Shown here: one piece after another, positions 1 through 7,735 of the stretch
Numbering within the stretch: position 1 is the stretch's first letter
How the letters are laid out: each line of letters begins with the position of its first letter
Origin: an uncultured Chloroflexota bacterium
GTDB taxonomy: Bacteria; Chloroflexota; Chloroflexia; Chloroflexales; Chloroflexaceae
Assembly: GCA_937120965.1 (NCBI GenBank)
Contig: CAKZKA010000251.1
Coordinates: 1 to 35,618 of the forward strand
DNA length: 35,618 nucleotides
Direction of reading: 5' to 3'
Notes under the pieces: model-generated
Told to the model about the DNA's origin: nothing
Seen by the model: the letters and a program-made list of their open reading frames with translations, nothing else
Databases searched by the model: none
Program-made: the position numbers and the translations under genes

Positions 1-218
1 GTAGGGGCGCCAGCCGCTCCCACCAGCGGTTCGACAGGCTCACCGCAGGCGGTTGGGAGAGATGGGGAACCCGGGGGCCCCCATCCCCCTGCCGGTAGGG
101 GCGCCAGCCGCTCCCACCAGCGGTTCGACAGGCTCACCGCAGGCGGTTGGGAGAGATGGGGAACCCGGGGGCCCCCATCCCCCTGCCGGTAGGGGCGCCA
201 GCCGCTCCCACCAGCGGT
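1..218. repeat. 94-bp tandem repeat, two full copies plus a partial third
   Basis: Two identical 94-bp units occupy 1-94 and 95-188; a third begins at 189 and diverges after about 30 bases. Each unit contains TTCGACAGGCTCA and a GGGGAACCCGGGGGCCCCC palindrome related to the GGGGAAACCCGGTTTCCCC family seen elsewhere in the window. The array may extend to the left, beyond the window. Overlapping reading frames here are simply the repeat read through and show no protein character. Confidence 0.9.
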
Positions 219-226
219 TGGAACAT

Positions 227-245
227 GGGGAAACCGGGTTTCCTC
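227..245. repeat. Palindromic repeat, GGGGAAACC/GGTTTCC type
   Basis: A near-perfect 19-bp palindrome of the dispersed intergenic family lies between the 94-bp array and the stop codon of the SPFH gene. It sits just downstream of that minus-strand gene, so its hairpin could mark a transcript end, but no T-run follows. Confidence 0.7.
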
Positions 246-272
246 TCGCGTGCGGCGCAGCCGCACGGGGGG

Positions 273-1271
273 CTACGGCGTAGAGGCAGGCGGCTGGACC
301 TCGGACTGCGCCGGTGGCGTGACGACGGTTGACGTGTCGCCCATGCGATTGAGCAGCAAGGTCAGATCGGTATTTGGATCGACAAACCAGATGTTCCCGT
401 TGTCCAGCATCTGGACCATCAACTCGCGTTTCCGCAACTCAAACAACTCGGGATTCTCGCGCCAGTAGCGCCCCTCGATGGCCCGCACCTGAGCCTCACG
501 ATTGGCCGCCTCGAGGGCTGCCGCCGTTTTGCCGCGCTCGCGGGTCAGGGCCACCTGGGCCTCCTGCTCGGCCTGGAACAGGTTGTTGGCCTGCTGGGCC
601 TCGATCTGCTCCCGCCGCTTCTGCTCGGTCTCGATCTGCACCTCCAGGTTGGCCTTCTCGGCCAGCAGACGCGCATACTCCTCGCCAACCTTGATGTCAA
701 GCACTTTCACGTCGTAGATCTGAATGTAGAGTTGCTCGCTGGGGCTGCGCCGCCCGGCTTCACTGGTGGTCAAAAACTGGCGGATGCGCGACGCAAAACC
801 GCCCCGATCCGAGAGCGCCTGATCGAGGGTGAACTGTGTACTGGCGCTCTTGAGCGCGTCGTTGATATAGCCATCGAGCGGCTCGATCAACTGCTCATCA
901 CGCACACCGATCTCGCCATAACTGGCCCGCAATGCCTCGGGGCTGGTGAGCCGGCTGTAATCCACCTGGATATCAATGTCGTAGAGTTGCTTGTCGCTAC
1001 TGGCGACGTTCTGCGAGATGGTGCGGGTTTGCCGACGGACGTTCACCACCTCGATGGTTGTAAAGGGAGCAAAGGGCCGAAAGAAAATCCCCGGCTCCTG
1101 GACACCCTCAACGCGACCCTGGGTCACAATGATCCCCCGCTCGCCTTCGTTGACCTGGGCGAACTTCATGGTTGAGAGACCCAGTCCCACAATCACCAGG
1201 ATCAGCACCGCCGTGGCGATCAGCCCCGTCCGGGCGCGTGAACCACGCGCCCCACTCTGCTGAGTGGTCAT
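273..1271 (-). CDS. SPFH/prohibitin-family membrane protein
   Basis: This 332-residue protein has a short polar N-terminus, one hydrophobic membrane segment at about residues 17-35, and then an SPFH/band 7 (prohibitin) domain. A long charged, Glu/Gln/Ala-rich stretch (about 200-270) should form a coiled coil, and the tail is Pro/Thr-rich. Family members form large membrane-bound ring assemblies that organise membrane microdomains or restrain membrane proteases; which role applies here cannot be read from sequence. The ATG at 1271 is preceded by GGAG at about 8 nt spacing, which supports the start. No protease partner (NfeD or FtsH type) is adjacent. The gene ends directly against intergenic repeats. 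Family assignment is firm; the specific role is unknown. Confidence 0.9.
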   Translation of the reverse strand: MTTQQSGARGSRARTGLIATAVLILVIVGLGLSTMKFAQVNEGERGIIVTQGRVEGVQEPGIFFRPFAPFTTIEVVNVRRQTRTISQNVASSDKQLYDIDIQVDYSRLTSPEALRASYGEIGVRDEQLIEPLDGYINDALKSASTQFTLDQALSDRGGFASRIRQFLTTSEAGRRSPSEQLYIQIYDVKVLDIKVGEEYARLLAEKANLEVQIETEQKRREQIEAQQANNLFQAEQEAQVALTRERGKTAAALEAANREAQVRAIEGRYWRENPELFELRKRELMVQMLDNGNIWFVDPNTDLTLLLNRMGDTSTVVTPPAQSEVQPPASTP

Positions 1272-1415
1272 GCTCTGGCTCCTTCGTCACTGTCGCAATC
1301 CACGCGGCTGCGCCGCACCTAATGGGAATGAACAAGCTCGTTCCAGGGAGGATCGCGCCCTTTCCAGCCCTCCGTCCGGGCAGGGGGCGCAGTTCGATGC
1401 GCTCACCGCCAGAGT

Positions 1416-1434
1416 GGGGAAACCGGGTTTCCCC
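1416..1434. repeat. Palindromic repeat, GGGGAAACCGGGTTTCCCC
   Basis: A perfect 19-bp member of the dispersed palindrome family, in the gap upstream of the SPFH gene. It lies 45 bp before the 107-bp tandem repeat. Confidence 0.8.
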
Positions 1435-1478
1435 GCTTTACGCTTCTGCCTTACTCACTTCTGTTCAGGGGCGGACAG

Positions 1479-1692
1479 AGCGTATAGGCGCCGACGGGCG
1501 TGATGGCGTTGGGATGCGCTGGTTGGTCCTCACCCCCGGCGAGCCACGCGCGGGGGCGTTCCAATGCGATACAAGCCACGTTGGCAGCGTATAGGCGCCG
1601 ACGGGCGTGATGGCGTTGGGATGCGCTGGTTGGTCCTCACCCCCGGCGAGCCACGCGCGGGGGCGTTCCAATGCGATACAAGCCACGTTGGC
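1479..1692. repeat. Perfect 107-bp tandem duplication (repeat C)
   Basis: Units 1479-1585 and 1586-1692 match base for base by eye. The unit carries GGCGCCGACGGGCGTGATGG near its start and GCGTTCCAATGCGATACAAG near its end. Diverged copies lie at 6585-6720 (same orientation) and 12401-12704 (inverted, interrupted). Perfect identity of the two units beside diverged copies elsewhere implies a recent local duplication. No start site or protein domain is associated with it. Confidence 0.9.
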
Positions 1693-2076
1693 GCGGATGT
1701 TCCGTCCGCCCTTAAACTCACTCCTGGTGGTCAAACGGTGAATGTGCAGCGTTTCGCAGTATGCGCCCGGTCTGAGGCTTCGTGAGCCACACCTCTCATT
1801 ATACGTGCCGGGTGTAACGAAAGTTGCCCGGGTGAGCAGGGCCGATGCAACGCAGGCACGTTTGGCGCTCACCTCCGCCCCCCGCGCCTTTCACGGGTAG
1901 ATTTTTTGGGCCCTGATCGTTTCTCGCAACGCGAAGCGCCCGCCACTTGCATGGCGGGCGCGCGAAAGACTTTCGGAGAGAAGCTCGAGCGTGGAAGGCA
2001 AACCTTCCAGGAAAACACCGTGGTCGCACTGCAAGCGCAGCCTGAAAGCATGCCACCGTCCGAACACTGCTCAACT
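1693..2076. other. Gene-free stretch with a 10-bp-arm hairpin
   Basis: No credible gene is visible. The first 25 bases continue repeat C. At 1936-1961 GCGCCCGCCA and TGGCGGGCGC form perfect 10-bp arms around a 6-nt loop, about 115 bp past the 3' end of the glycosyltransferase gene; no T-run follows on either strand. A minus-strand TATAAT at 1798-1803 could be a distant -10 for the SPFH gene, but it has no -35 or TG extension. Confidence 0.5.
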
Positions 2077-3111
2077 TCAACGCCGGAGCGACTGCTCCGC
2101 GCGCGCGCGGTCGGCTTCAGAAAAGCCAAGCGCCTCGGCGACGATGTACAGTGGGCGGCCTTTCACCTCGTCGTAGATCCGTCCCACATACTCACCAATG
2201 ATCCCCAACGAGATAAGCTGCACGGCGCCGATGAACAGCACACTGGCCAGGGTTGAAGCCTGACCGTAGAAGGCGGCCTCCTGGGGATCGGGGCTGCCAA
2301 GACGCATAACGAAGACGACCAGGATGAAGATCAGGCTCAGGGCGGCCACGATGAAGCCCAGGTACGTGGCCAGTTGGAGCGGCAGGTAGGAGAAGCTGGT
2401 AATGCCATCAAGGGCAAACTTGAGCATCTTGCGGAAGGGGTACTTGGTGCTGCCAGCCTTGCGGGCGTGGCGAGTGTAACTGACGCCCGTGCTGCGGAAG
2501 CCGACCCACACCGACAGCCCGCGCATAAAGCGATGATGCTCGCGGATGCGGTTCAGCGCATCTACCACCTTCCGGTCCATCAAACGGAAGTCGCCCGCGT
2601 CAACCGGCAGTTCAACATTCGTAATTCTGGCGATCAAGCGGTAGAAGGCCGATGCCGTTGTGCGTTTGAACCAGGTCTCACCTTCGCGTTCCTCGCGCAC
2701 GGCGTAGACCACTTCGTAGCCCTCGCGCCATTTCGCGATTAACTCGGGGATGACCTCGGGCGGGTCCTGGAGGTCAGAGTCGATCACAATGACAGCGCGG
2801 CCCCGGGCATAATCCGTACCGGCGGTGATCGCCAGTTGGTGGCCAAAGTTACGCGAGAAGTTGATCACCCGGACACGGGCATCACGCTCGTGGATGGCGC
2901 GCAGGATCATCCCTGAGCGGTCACGGCTCCCGTCGTTGACCAGCACCAGTTCAAACGGCTCACCCAGGGGTTCCAGGGCAGCGATGGTGCGCTGGCAAAA
3001 CTCCTCAATCAGTGCCTCTTCGTTAAACACCGGGGCCACGACCGAGAACGTCGGCGGGCCAGCCTCGGTGGTAAGCTGTAGTTCCGGGGCTACTTCGGTG
3101 ACCAATGACAT
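2077..3111 (-). CDS. GT2 glycosyltransferase, GtrB/DPM1-like (polyprenyl-phosphate sugar transferase)
   Basis: This 344-residue protein has an N-terminal GT-A domain with the nucleotide-sugar motif VNDGSRD (residues 58-64), the metal-binding DSD at 111-113 and the QDPPE that follows. Two C-terminal membrane segments (about 235-265 and 280-305) complete the layout typical of GtrB/YfdH/ArnC-type enzymes. These transfer a sugar from a nucleotide donor to a polyprenyl phosphate at the cytoplasmic face, supplying lipid-linked sugar for envelope decoration. The donor sugar cannot be inferred. The ATG at 3111 has GGAGG about 9 nt upstream. The gene stands alone between repeat-filled gaps; the GT-C-like protein at 32840 is a possible but unproven user of such a donor. 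Confidence 0.9.
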   Translation of the reverse strand: MSLVTEVAPELQLTTEAGPPTFSVVAPVFNEEALIEEFCQRTIAALEPLGEPFELVLVNDGSRDRSGMILRAIHERDARVRVINFSRNFGHQLAITAGTDYARGRAVIVIDSDLQDPPEVIPELIAKWREGYEVVYAVREEREGETWFKRTTASAFYRLIARITNVELPVDAGDFRLMDRKVVDALNRIREHHRFMRGLSVWVGFRSTGVSYTRHARKAGSTKYPFRKMLKFALDGITSFSYLPLQLATYLGFIVAALSLIFILVVFVMRLGSPDPQEAAFYGQASTLASVLFIGAVQLISLGIIGEYVGRIYDEVKGRPLYIVAEALGFSEADRARAEQSLRR

Positions 3112-3203
3112 TGCGGGTTTTCCTCCGACTTTTTGGGTTGTTTTCTGGTCGTACTCTCGTGGCTTCGCCGTACACGACAGGCCCCATTCGCGAGGCGCAC
3201 AAC

Positions 3204-3358
3204 GCTAGAATGAAAATATTTATTCTTGGGAGGGCGCAGCCCTCCCAAACCCTCCCCGCTGGCGGGTTGTTTCCTGGGAGGGGGTAGGGGCGCGGCGGCG
3301 CCGCGCCCCTACCCCCAAACCCTCCCGCGCGCGGGCTATTTTCACCTCGGGGAGGTAT
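3204..3358. repeat. Composite hairpin repeat (family E) with a 17-bp-arm stem
   Basis: The block starts with a TTGGGAGGGC/GCCCTCCCAA hairpin at 3226-3248 (GCA loop). A long stem follows, with arms 3280-3296 and 3300-3316 around GGC, and the block ends in CTATTTTCACCTCGG. It closely matches 25970-26106, including order and spacing. A weaker GGGGGGC/GCCCTCCT hairpin follows near 3375-3395. It fills the gap between polA and the GT2 gene; the rest of that gap (3396-3534) shows no gene. Confidence 0.85.
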
Positions 3359-3534
3359 GAGGTTATTCGTGGGGGGCTGCGCCCTCCTACACCCGCCTGC
3401 TACATCGGGGCCACGCGCGCCATCCCACATCCCCCGCTAAGCCAGGGGCGCGCGCGTCCTTCCGCGTCCGCCCGCCGAGCCGGGGCCGCTCTCACGTGGT
3501 CACACCTGCCCGCGAGGGTTCCCCGCTGCTCCGC

Positions 3535-6459
3535 TCAGTGGCGCGCAATCGCGAGCGGCTGGAGTTCGTCCCAGTTGGGACCGGCTTCGACATCAACGGC
3601 AAGGGGCACATTAAGCTCGTACACATGCTCCATCACCTCGGCCACCAGACGCGCGGCCGTCTCCACTTCAGCTTCGGGCGCTTCGAGGATCAGCTCGTCG
3701 TGCACCTGGAGCAACAGGCGGGTCGCCAGGCCGCGCTCCTGAAGCCGGCGATGGACGTTGATCATGGCGATCTTCATCAGATCGGCGGCGGTGCCCTGAA
3801 TGGGGGCGTTGATCGCCTCGCGCATCGCCGCCTGGGCGCGCGGGCCTCTGGCCTCGCGCATCAACTCGGGGAAGTGGCGCCGGCGCCCGAACAGAGTGCT
3901 CACATAACCGGTCCGACGAGCGTGATCCAGGGTAGTGTCAATGTAGGTACGGATGCCGGGGAAGCTGGCGAACACACCGTCAATCAGGGCCTGGGCATCG
4001 GCGCGTTCCAGCCCCAGGCGCTGGGCCAGCCCGAAGGCGCTGATCCCGTAGATAATGCCAAAGACCACCGTCTTGGCGATACGGCGCTGGTTTTTATCCA
4101 CCTGGTCTTGCGAGACGCCAAAGAGCCGGGCGGCTGTAGCGGCGTGAATATCGCGGCCGGCGCGAAAGGTTTCGACCAGCGCCGGGTCGCCGGTGATGTG
4201 GGCCAGTACGCGCAGTTCAATCTGCGAATAGTCGGCGGCGATGAACTGGTGGCCGGGCGCGGCCACGAAGCCGCGCCGGATCTCGCGGCCCTCCTCGGTA
4301 CGCACGGGGATGTTCTGCAGGTTCGGCGAGTCAGAGGACAGGCGCCCGGTAGCTGCGCCGATCTGGTTGTACGAGGTGTGAATGCGACCGGTGCGCGGAT
4401 TGACCAGGGTTGGCAGCGCATCAACGTAGGTGCTCTTCAGCCTGGTAAGCTGGCGGTAGCGCAGGATGCTTGCGGCGATGGGGGCCAGGGGCGCAAGCTG
4501 CTCCAGCACCTCGGCGGTGATCGAGTAGCCGCCGTTTTTCAACCGGCTCAACCCGAGAGCCTTCGGATCAAGCCCGAACTTGCCGCTCTCGAAAAGCACC
4601 TGGTTGAGCTGTTGCCCCGAGTTGATGTTGAACGGCTCGCCGGCCTGGGCGTAGATCTCGGCCTCCAGGGCGTTGATGCGCGCCTCGAGGCTGGCGCCCA
4701 ACTGGCGCATATAGGCCACGTCGAGCAAGATGCCCGCCCGCTCCATGTCGGCGAGCACCGGTATCAGGGGCAACTCCAGACGGGTGAAGAGTTCGCCGAG
4801 GCGATCGTAGCGGGCGAGCTCTGCCTCGAGCACCGCCTTGAGCCGCAGGGTGAGGTCAGCATCGGCGGCGGCGTAGGGGGCGGCCCGTTCCACCGGCACC
4901 TCGGCGAAGCTGCGCTGATCGCGCCCCCGGCCAATCAGCTCCTCGATGGGAGTGGGCGGCTCGGGGAGGCGCAACTCGAAGAACGCGAGTTCCTTCAGCC
5001 CGACGCGCTGCCTGCCGAGTAGCGCCGCCGCGATCATGGTGTCGAAGGCCAGCCCGCGCACCACGATCCCTTCCGTCATTAACATCTCAAGGTCGAACTT
5101 GGCATTGTGGGCATACTTGGCCCTGGAGGGATCTTCAAAGAACGGGCGCAGGGCGGCGAGCGTCTGGGCGCGGGGCAACTGGGGGCCGCTGTGGTGGCCG
5201 ATGGGAACGTACATCGCCACACCGGGAGCGATGGCCAGCGAAATGCCCACCAGATCGCTGCCGAAGGGCCGCAGGCCGGTGGCCTCCGTGTCGAAGGCAA
5301 AGGCCGGGGCAGCAGTGAGGCGCGTTACCAGATCGGCCAGGTCGGCCTCGGTGGCGATGAGCCGGTACTCGCCGTAGCTAACCGGAGCCGGCGCCGGGGC
5401 CACTGCGGGCGAATCGAGCTCGAAGAGCGGCAACTGCTCTGCGCCGCTGCGTTCGAGGGGCGCGGGTGGTAAGGTCTCCGGCAGGGTGGCGGAGAACAGA
5501 TCTTGCTGTACGACCGGCGGCGTGGCAGCGCCGTTGGCGGTGGGCACACCCGGCACAGCAGCGCTCCCGGAAGATGGCGGCAACTTCTTGATCAGACCGG
5601 AACTGGCGCCGATCTCCAACTCCTGAAACAGGCGAATCACCGCCCCGCGATCATAATCGCGCACCGTCGCCGCCTGCAGGTCGAGCGTCACCGGGGCGTC
5701 ACGAACAATCGTCGCCAGGCGTTTGCTGAACTCGGCTACTTCGCGTTGCCCCTCCAGCACCTTCTTGTAACGGTTGGGCACTTCGTCGAAGCGCTCAAAC
5801 AGGTTCTCAATCGAGCCAAACTGCTTCAGCAGGGTAATGGCGCCCTTCTCGCCGATACCCTTGACGCCAGGGATATTGTCGCTCACGTCGCCCTTCAGGC
5901 CACGCAAGTCGGCCAGTTGGGCCGGAACCAGCCCATCGTAGCGCTCACGCACCTTCTCGAGATCGTAGAGCGTGGTCGTGGTGCGGGCGCCGTAGGGATT
6001 GGCCAGGATGACACGCACGTGCTCGTCCACCAGTTGCAGCGTATCGGTATCGCCGGTCAGGATGAGCGTCTCGAGGCCCAGGGCCGTGGCCTGCCGGGCC
6101 AGGGTACCGATAACATCGTCGGCTTCGTACCCCTCCGCGGTATAGATGGGGATGTTGAGGGCGTGGACGAACTGCTTGATCCGCTCCAGTTGCGGCTCAA
6201 ACTCCTCGGGAGTTTCCGCGCGGCCAGCCTTATACTCAGCGTACAGATCATCACGGAAGGTGCGACCTACATCGAAGGCTACGGCCAGGTACTCTGGCTG
6301 CTGTTCTTGCAGCATGGTCAGCAGCATCTGGGCAAAGCCGAACACAGCGTAGGTCGGCTCGCCGCGTGATGAGCGCAGATCGGCCTCCTTGAGCGCATGA
6401 AATGCGCGAAAGGCCAGTGCGTGACCATCAATCAGCGCCAGTCGCTTGGGTTGCGGCAT
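3535..6459 (-). CDS. polA: DNA polymerase I, with 5'-3' and 3'-5' exonuclease domains
   Basis: The 974-residue protein has three domains. The 5'-3' exonuclease/flap nuclease spans about 1-290. A Pro/Ala-rich linker (about 295-360) precedes the proofreading exonuclease with D390/E392, N452/D456 and Y529/D533 intact. The family A polymerase domain has DYSQIELR (743-750), the O-helix region RRIAKTVVFGIIYG (792-805) and HDEL (920-923). It should fill gaps and remove RNA primers in replication and repair. All catalytic acids are present, so proofreading is predicted active, unlike in many thermophilic PolA proteins such as Taq. It is somewhat longer than the E. coli enzyme, mainly because of the linker. 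GGAAGGGG precedes the ATG, and an extended -10 lies at 6496-6504. Confidence 0.98.
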   Translation of the reverse strand: MPQPKRLALIDGHALAFRAFHALKEADLRSSRGEPTYAVFGFAQMLLTMLQEQQPEYLAVAFDVGRTFRDDLYAEYKAGRAETPEEFEPQLERIKQFVHALNIPIYTAEGYEADDVIGTLARQATALGLETLILTGDTDTLQLVDEHVRVILANPYGARTTTTLYDLEKVRERYDGLVPAQLADLRGLKGDVSDNIPGVKGIGEKGAITLLKQFGSIENLFERFDEVPNRYKKVLEGQREVAEFSKRLATIVRDAPVTLDLQAATVRDYDRGAVIRLFQELEIGASSGLIKKLPPSSGSAAVPGVPTANGAATPPVVQQDLFSATLPETLPPAPLERSGAEQLPLFELDSPAVAPAPAPVSYGEYRLIATEADLADLVTRLTAAPAFAFDTEATGLRPFGSDLVGISLAIAPGVAMYVPIGHHSGPQLPRAQTLAALRPFFEDPSRAKYAHNAKFDLEMLMTEGIVVRGLAFDTMIAAALLGRQRVGLKELAFFELRLPEPPTPIEELIGRGRDQRSFAEVPVERAAPYAAADADLTLRLKAVLEAELARYDRLGELFTRLELPLIPVLADMERAGILLDVAYMRQLGASLEARINALEAEIYAQAGEPFNINSGQQLNQVLFESGKFGLDPKALGLSRLKNGGYSITAEVLEQLAPLAPIAASILRYRQLTRLKSTYVDALPTLVNPRTGRIHTSYNQIGAATGRLSSDSPNLQNIPVRTEEGREIRRGFVAAPGHQFIAADYSQIELRVLAHITGDPALVETFRAGRDIHAATAARLFGVSQDQVDKNQRRIAKTVVFGIIYGISAFGLAQRLGLERADAQALIDGVFASFPGIRTYIDTTLDHARRTGYVSTLFGRRRHFPELMREARGPRAQAAMREAINAPIQGTAADLMKIAMINVHRRLQERGLATRLLLQVHDELILEAPEAEVETAARLVAEVMEHVYELNVPLAVDVEAGPNWDELQPLAIARH

Positions 6460-6495
6460 GCCGGCCCCTTCCGGTCAAAGCGGTCACTACCGGCA

Positions 6496-6504
6496 ATTAT
6501 ACCA
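6496..6504 (-). promoter_or_regulatory. Extended -10 promoter element of polA
   Basis: On the minus strand the sequence reads TGGTATAAT, a perfect TGn-TATAAT extended -10, about 37 bp before the polA ATG. No convincing -35 is seen at 16-18 bp, consistent with extended -10 promoters not needing one. Confidence 0.65.
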
Positions 6505-6584
6505 TCGCATTGCTCAACGCCGCCTAAATAACGCCTTGCGCGCAGATGACAAGCCTGCAAGGGTCAGCCCGCCGCTTCGTTGGG

Positions 6585-6720
6585 CGCCGACAGGCGTGAT
6601 GGCGTTGGGATGCGCTGGTTGGTCCTCACCCCTGGCCCCGCTCCAGCTTCGAGACCAGAGCCGTGCGCGGGCGTTCCAATGCGCTTCAAGCCACGCTGGC
6701 TCGGATGTTCTGTGCGCCCT
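6585..6720. repeat. Diverged copy of repeat C
   Basis: This matches the 107-bp unit at 1479-1692 in the same orientation, including GGCGTGATGGCGTTGGGATG and GCGTTCCAATGCG. It has about 25 extra bases in the middle (around 6635-6660) and continues into GCTCGGATGTTCTGTGCGCC as the second 1586-1692 unit does. A MITE-like element is inserted directly after it. Confidence 0.8.
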
Positions 6721-6722
6721 TA

Positions 6723-6824
6723 TACCATTTTGGATTTTAGATTTTGGATTGTGGATTGCCACGCTGGGCAGCACAACGCCTGAAATCGCTTCAGGCAATG
6801 CGGCATCATCAACGGTAATTGGTA
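6723..6824 (+). mobile_element. 102-bp MITE-like element, copy 1 (target duplication TTA)
   Basis: The element begins TACCATTTTGG and ends with the imperfect inverse CGGTAATTGGTA. It contains the internal hairpin GCCTGAAATCGCTTCAGGC. It is flanked by TTA at 6720-6722 and TTA at 6825-6827. It has no coding capacity, so mobility would need a transposase elsewhere in the genome. Copies at 12723, 25717 and 30247 are near-identical. Confidence 0.85.
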
Positions 6825-6860
6825 TTAGAGATTACGTCACACCCACCCACCACGAGACTG

Positions 6861-6889
6861 TTGACACTCCCGGTGTCTGCGAGTATACT
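6861..6889 (+). promoter_or_regulatory. Consensus sigma70-type promoter in a gene-free block
   Basis: TTGACA at 6861-6866 and TATACT at 6884-6889 are separated by exactly 17 bp, the best -35/-10 pair in the window. No gene starts nearby; the next one on this strand is the PLD gene at 7953, beyond an intrinsic terminator at 7430-7459. The promoter may therefore drive a non-coding transcript. Confidence 0.65.
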
Positions 6890-7116
6890 TCCTCGCGTTC
6901 ACGCACATGCGAAACTCGCCCGATCCACGCCGAACGATAGGCCCCTTGCGTGTAGGCGGGCCGTGGTTTTGCTGCGTAGCCTTTCGGGGAACTATGGGGA
7001 GAGATCAGGTTTCCCCACCGGCCCTCCACGCGGCTGCGCCGCACAACGCAGGATCAACAAGGGTTTGTTCGCACGAGGGCTACGCCCTCCCAAGCCCTCC
7101 CACCAGGGAGGGGGAT

Positions 7117-7203
7117 GGGGAACCCCGGTTTCCCCAGTTCCCAACCGCTGCTGGGCGCGGCTGGCGCCCCACCGGCAGGGGGATGGGGAAACCCGGTTTC
7201 CCC
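7117..7203. repeat. Pair of GGGGAAACCCGGTTTCCCC-type palindromes flanking a conserved core
   Basis: Palindromes at 7117-7135 and 7185-7203 flank a core reading CCAACCGCTGCTGGGCGCGG followed by CTGGCGCC. The same palindrome-core-palindrome layout recurs at 22699-22785, and the core in inverse orientation forms part of the 94-bp units at the left edge. This suggests a composite unit rather than isolated palindromes. Confidence 0.8.
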
Positions 7204-7429
7204 GTATATTCACCTCAGCCCTTCGTGAGAGGCACAGGACGGCATAGTTACGGGCTATTTCGATAGTTTCCAGATGCTAAGCCAGGCGTAAACTCGCGCC
7301 AGGGATTGGGCATGGATAGCAGCCATAGTCATACAGGTCGGCGGCGCAGCGGAGCGCCCACAATCATTGCCAGCTTCACCGGTCCCATATGCGCCGGCTG
7401 CTACGCCTGAGCGCTTCGTGGTCACTGTC

Positions 7430-7459
7430 CCCGGTGCGGCCTGGCCCACCGGGTTTTTT
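7430..7459 (+). terminator. Intrinsic terminator
   Basis: CCCGGTG at 7430-7436 and CACCGGG at 7447-7453 form a 7-bp GC-rich stem with a 10-nt loop, followed at once by six T residues (7454-7459). It is the clearest rho-independent terminator in the window. The only transcription signal I see feeding into it is the promoter at 6861-6889. Confidence 0.7.
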
Positions 7460-7506
7460 GTGCCCTCCCGGGCCAGGCAGTGGCGTTCCCTCCGCCGAAG
7501 GTGTTA

Positions 7507-7594
7507 TACCAATTACTGTTGATGATGCCGCATTGCTCGAAGCGGTTTCAGGCGTTGTGCTGCCCAGCGTGGCAATCCAAAATCCAAAATGTTA
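7507..7594 (-). mobile_element. Decayed, internally deleted MITE-like copy 5
   Basis: This inverted copy of the 102-bp element keeps the TACCAATTAC end and the GTTGTGCTGCCCAGCGTGGC core. It lacks 14 bp of the A/T-rich end, and its internal hairpin no longer pairs (GCTCGAAGCGGTTTCAGGC). The flanking triplets are TTA and TAA, which do not match, as expected for an old or damaged insertion. Confidence 0.75.
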
Positions 7595-7596
7595 TA

Positions 7597-7690
7597 AGGC
7601 GCCACCCCGGGTGCGCGGGCGTCCCGCCCGCAATGGCCTGAATGCAGGCAGGATGCCCGCGTACCCGGGAGAAGTGTGAACACGTACTTT
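7597..7690 (-). repeat. Repeat D, about 90 bp, copy 1
   Basis: The reverse complement matches 12537-12627, sharing GTGTTCACACTTCTCC, GCGGGCATC and GCGGGCGGGACGC segments. Here it abuts the decayed MITE copy; at 12537 it is inserted inside repeat C. Internal inverted repeats (GCGGGC/GCCCGC) give it hairpin potential. No coding sequence is evident. Confidence 0.75.
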
Positions 7691-7735
7691 CCCACACCCC
7701 CTTCGCAGGAGGTCCACACCTTCTCAAACCCACCC

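Larger units (their letters stand above)
6896..7459 (+). ncRNA. Candidate non-coding transcript between a consensus promoter and an intrinsic terminator
   Basis: This interval runs from the expected start after the 6861-6889 promoter to the T-run of the 7430-7459 terminator. It has no credible coding sequence. The 3' part looks structured: TAGCAGCC (about 7318) can pair with GGCTGCTA (about 7395), enclosing a GGCGC/GCGCC hairpin (about 7343-7358), and the terminator follows. The middle (about 7010-7205) is occupied by dispersed palindromic repeats, so an older RNA gene may have been invaded. I looked for RNase P, tmRNA, SRP RNA and common riboswitch signatures and found none. It could instead be two unrelated signals or decayed sequence. 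Confidence 0.3.

Noticed and set aside
1465-1872. Open frame over the 107-bp tandem repeat encoding a repeated peptide
   Set aside because: The repeated peptide only mirrors the DNA duplication. The DNA repeat also occurs elsewhere in other frames and with insertions, so no coding constraint is visible.
3496-5022. 508-codon open frame on the plus strand
   Set aside because: It is antisense to the strongly conserved polymerase and exonuclease domains of polA. Long antisense frames are expected in GC-rich coding DNA, and it shows no recognisable domain.
6896-7459. RNase P RNA, tmRNA, SRP RNA or a known riboswitch in the 1.5-kb gap
   Set aside because: None of the conserved cores I know for these RNAs was found, so only an unnamed candidate transcript is reported.
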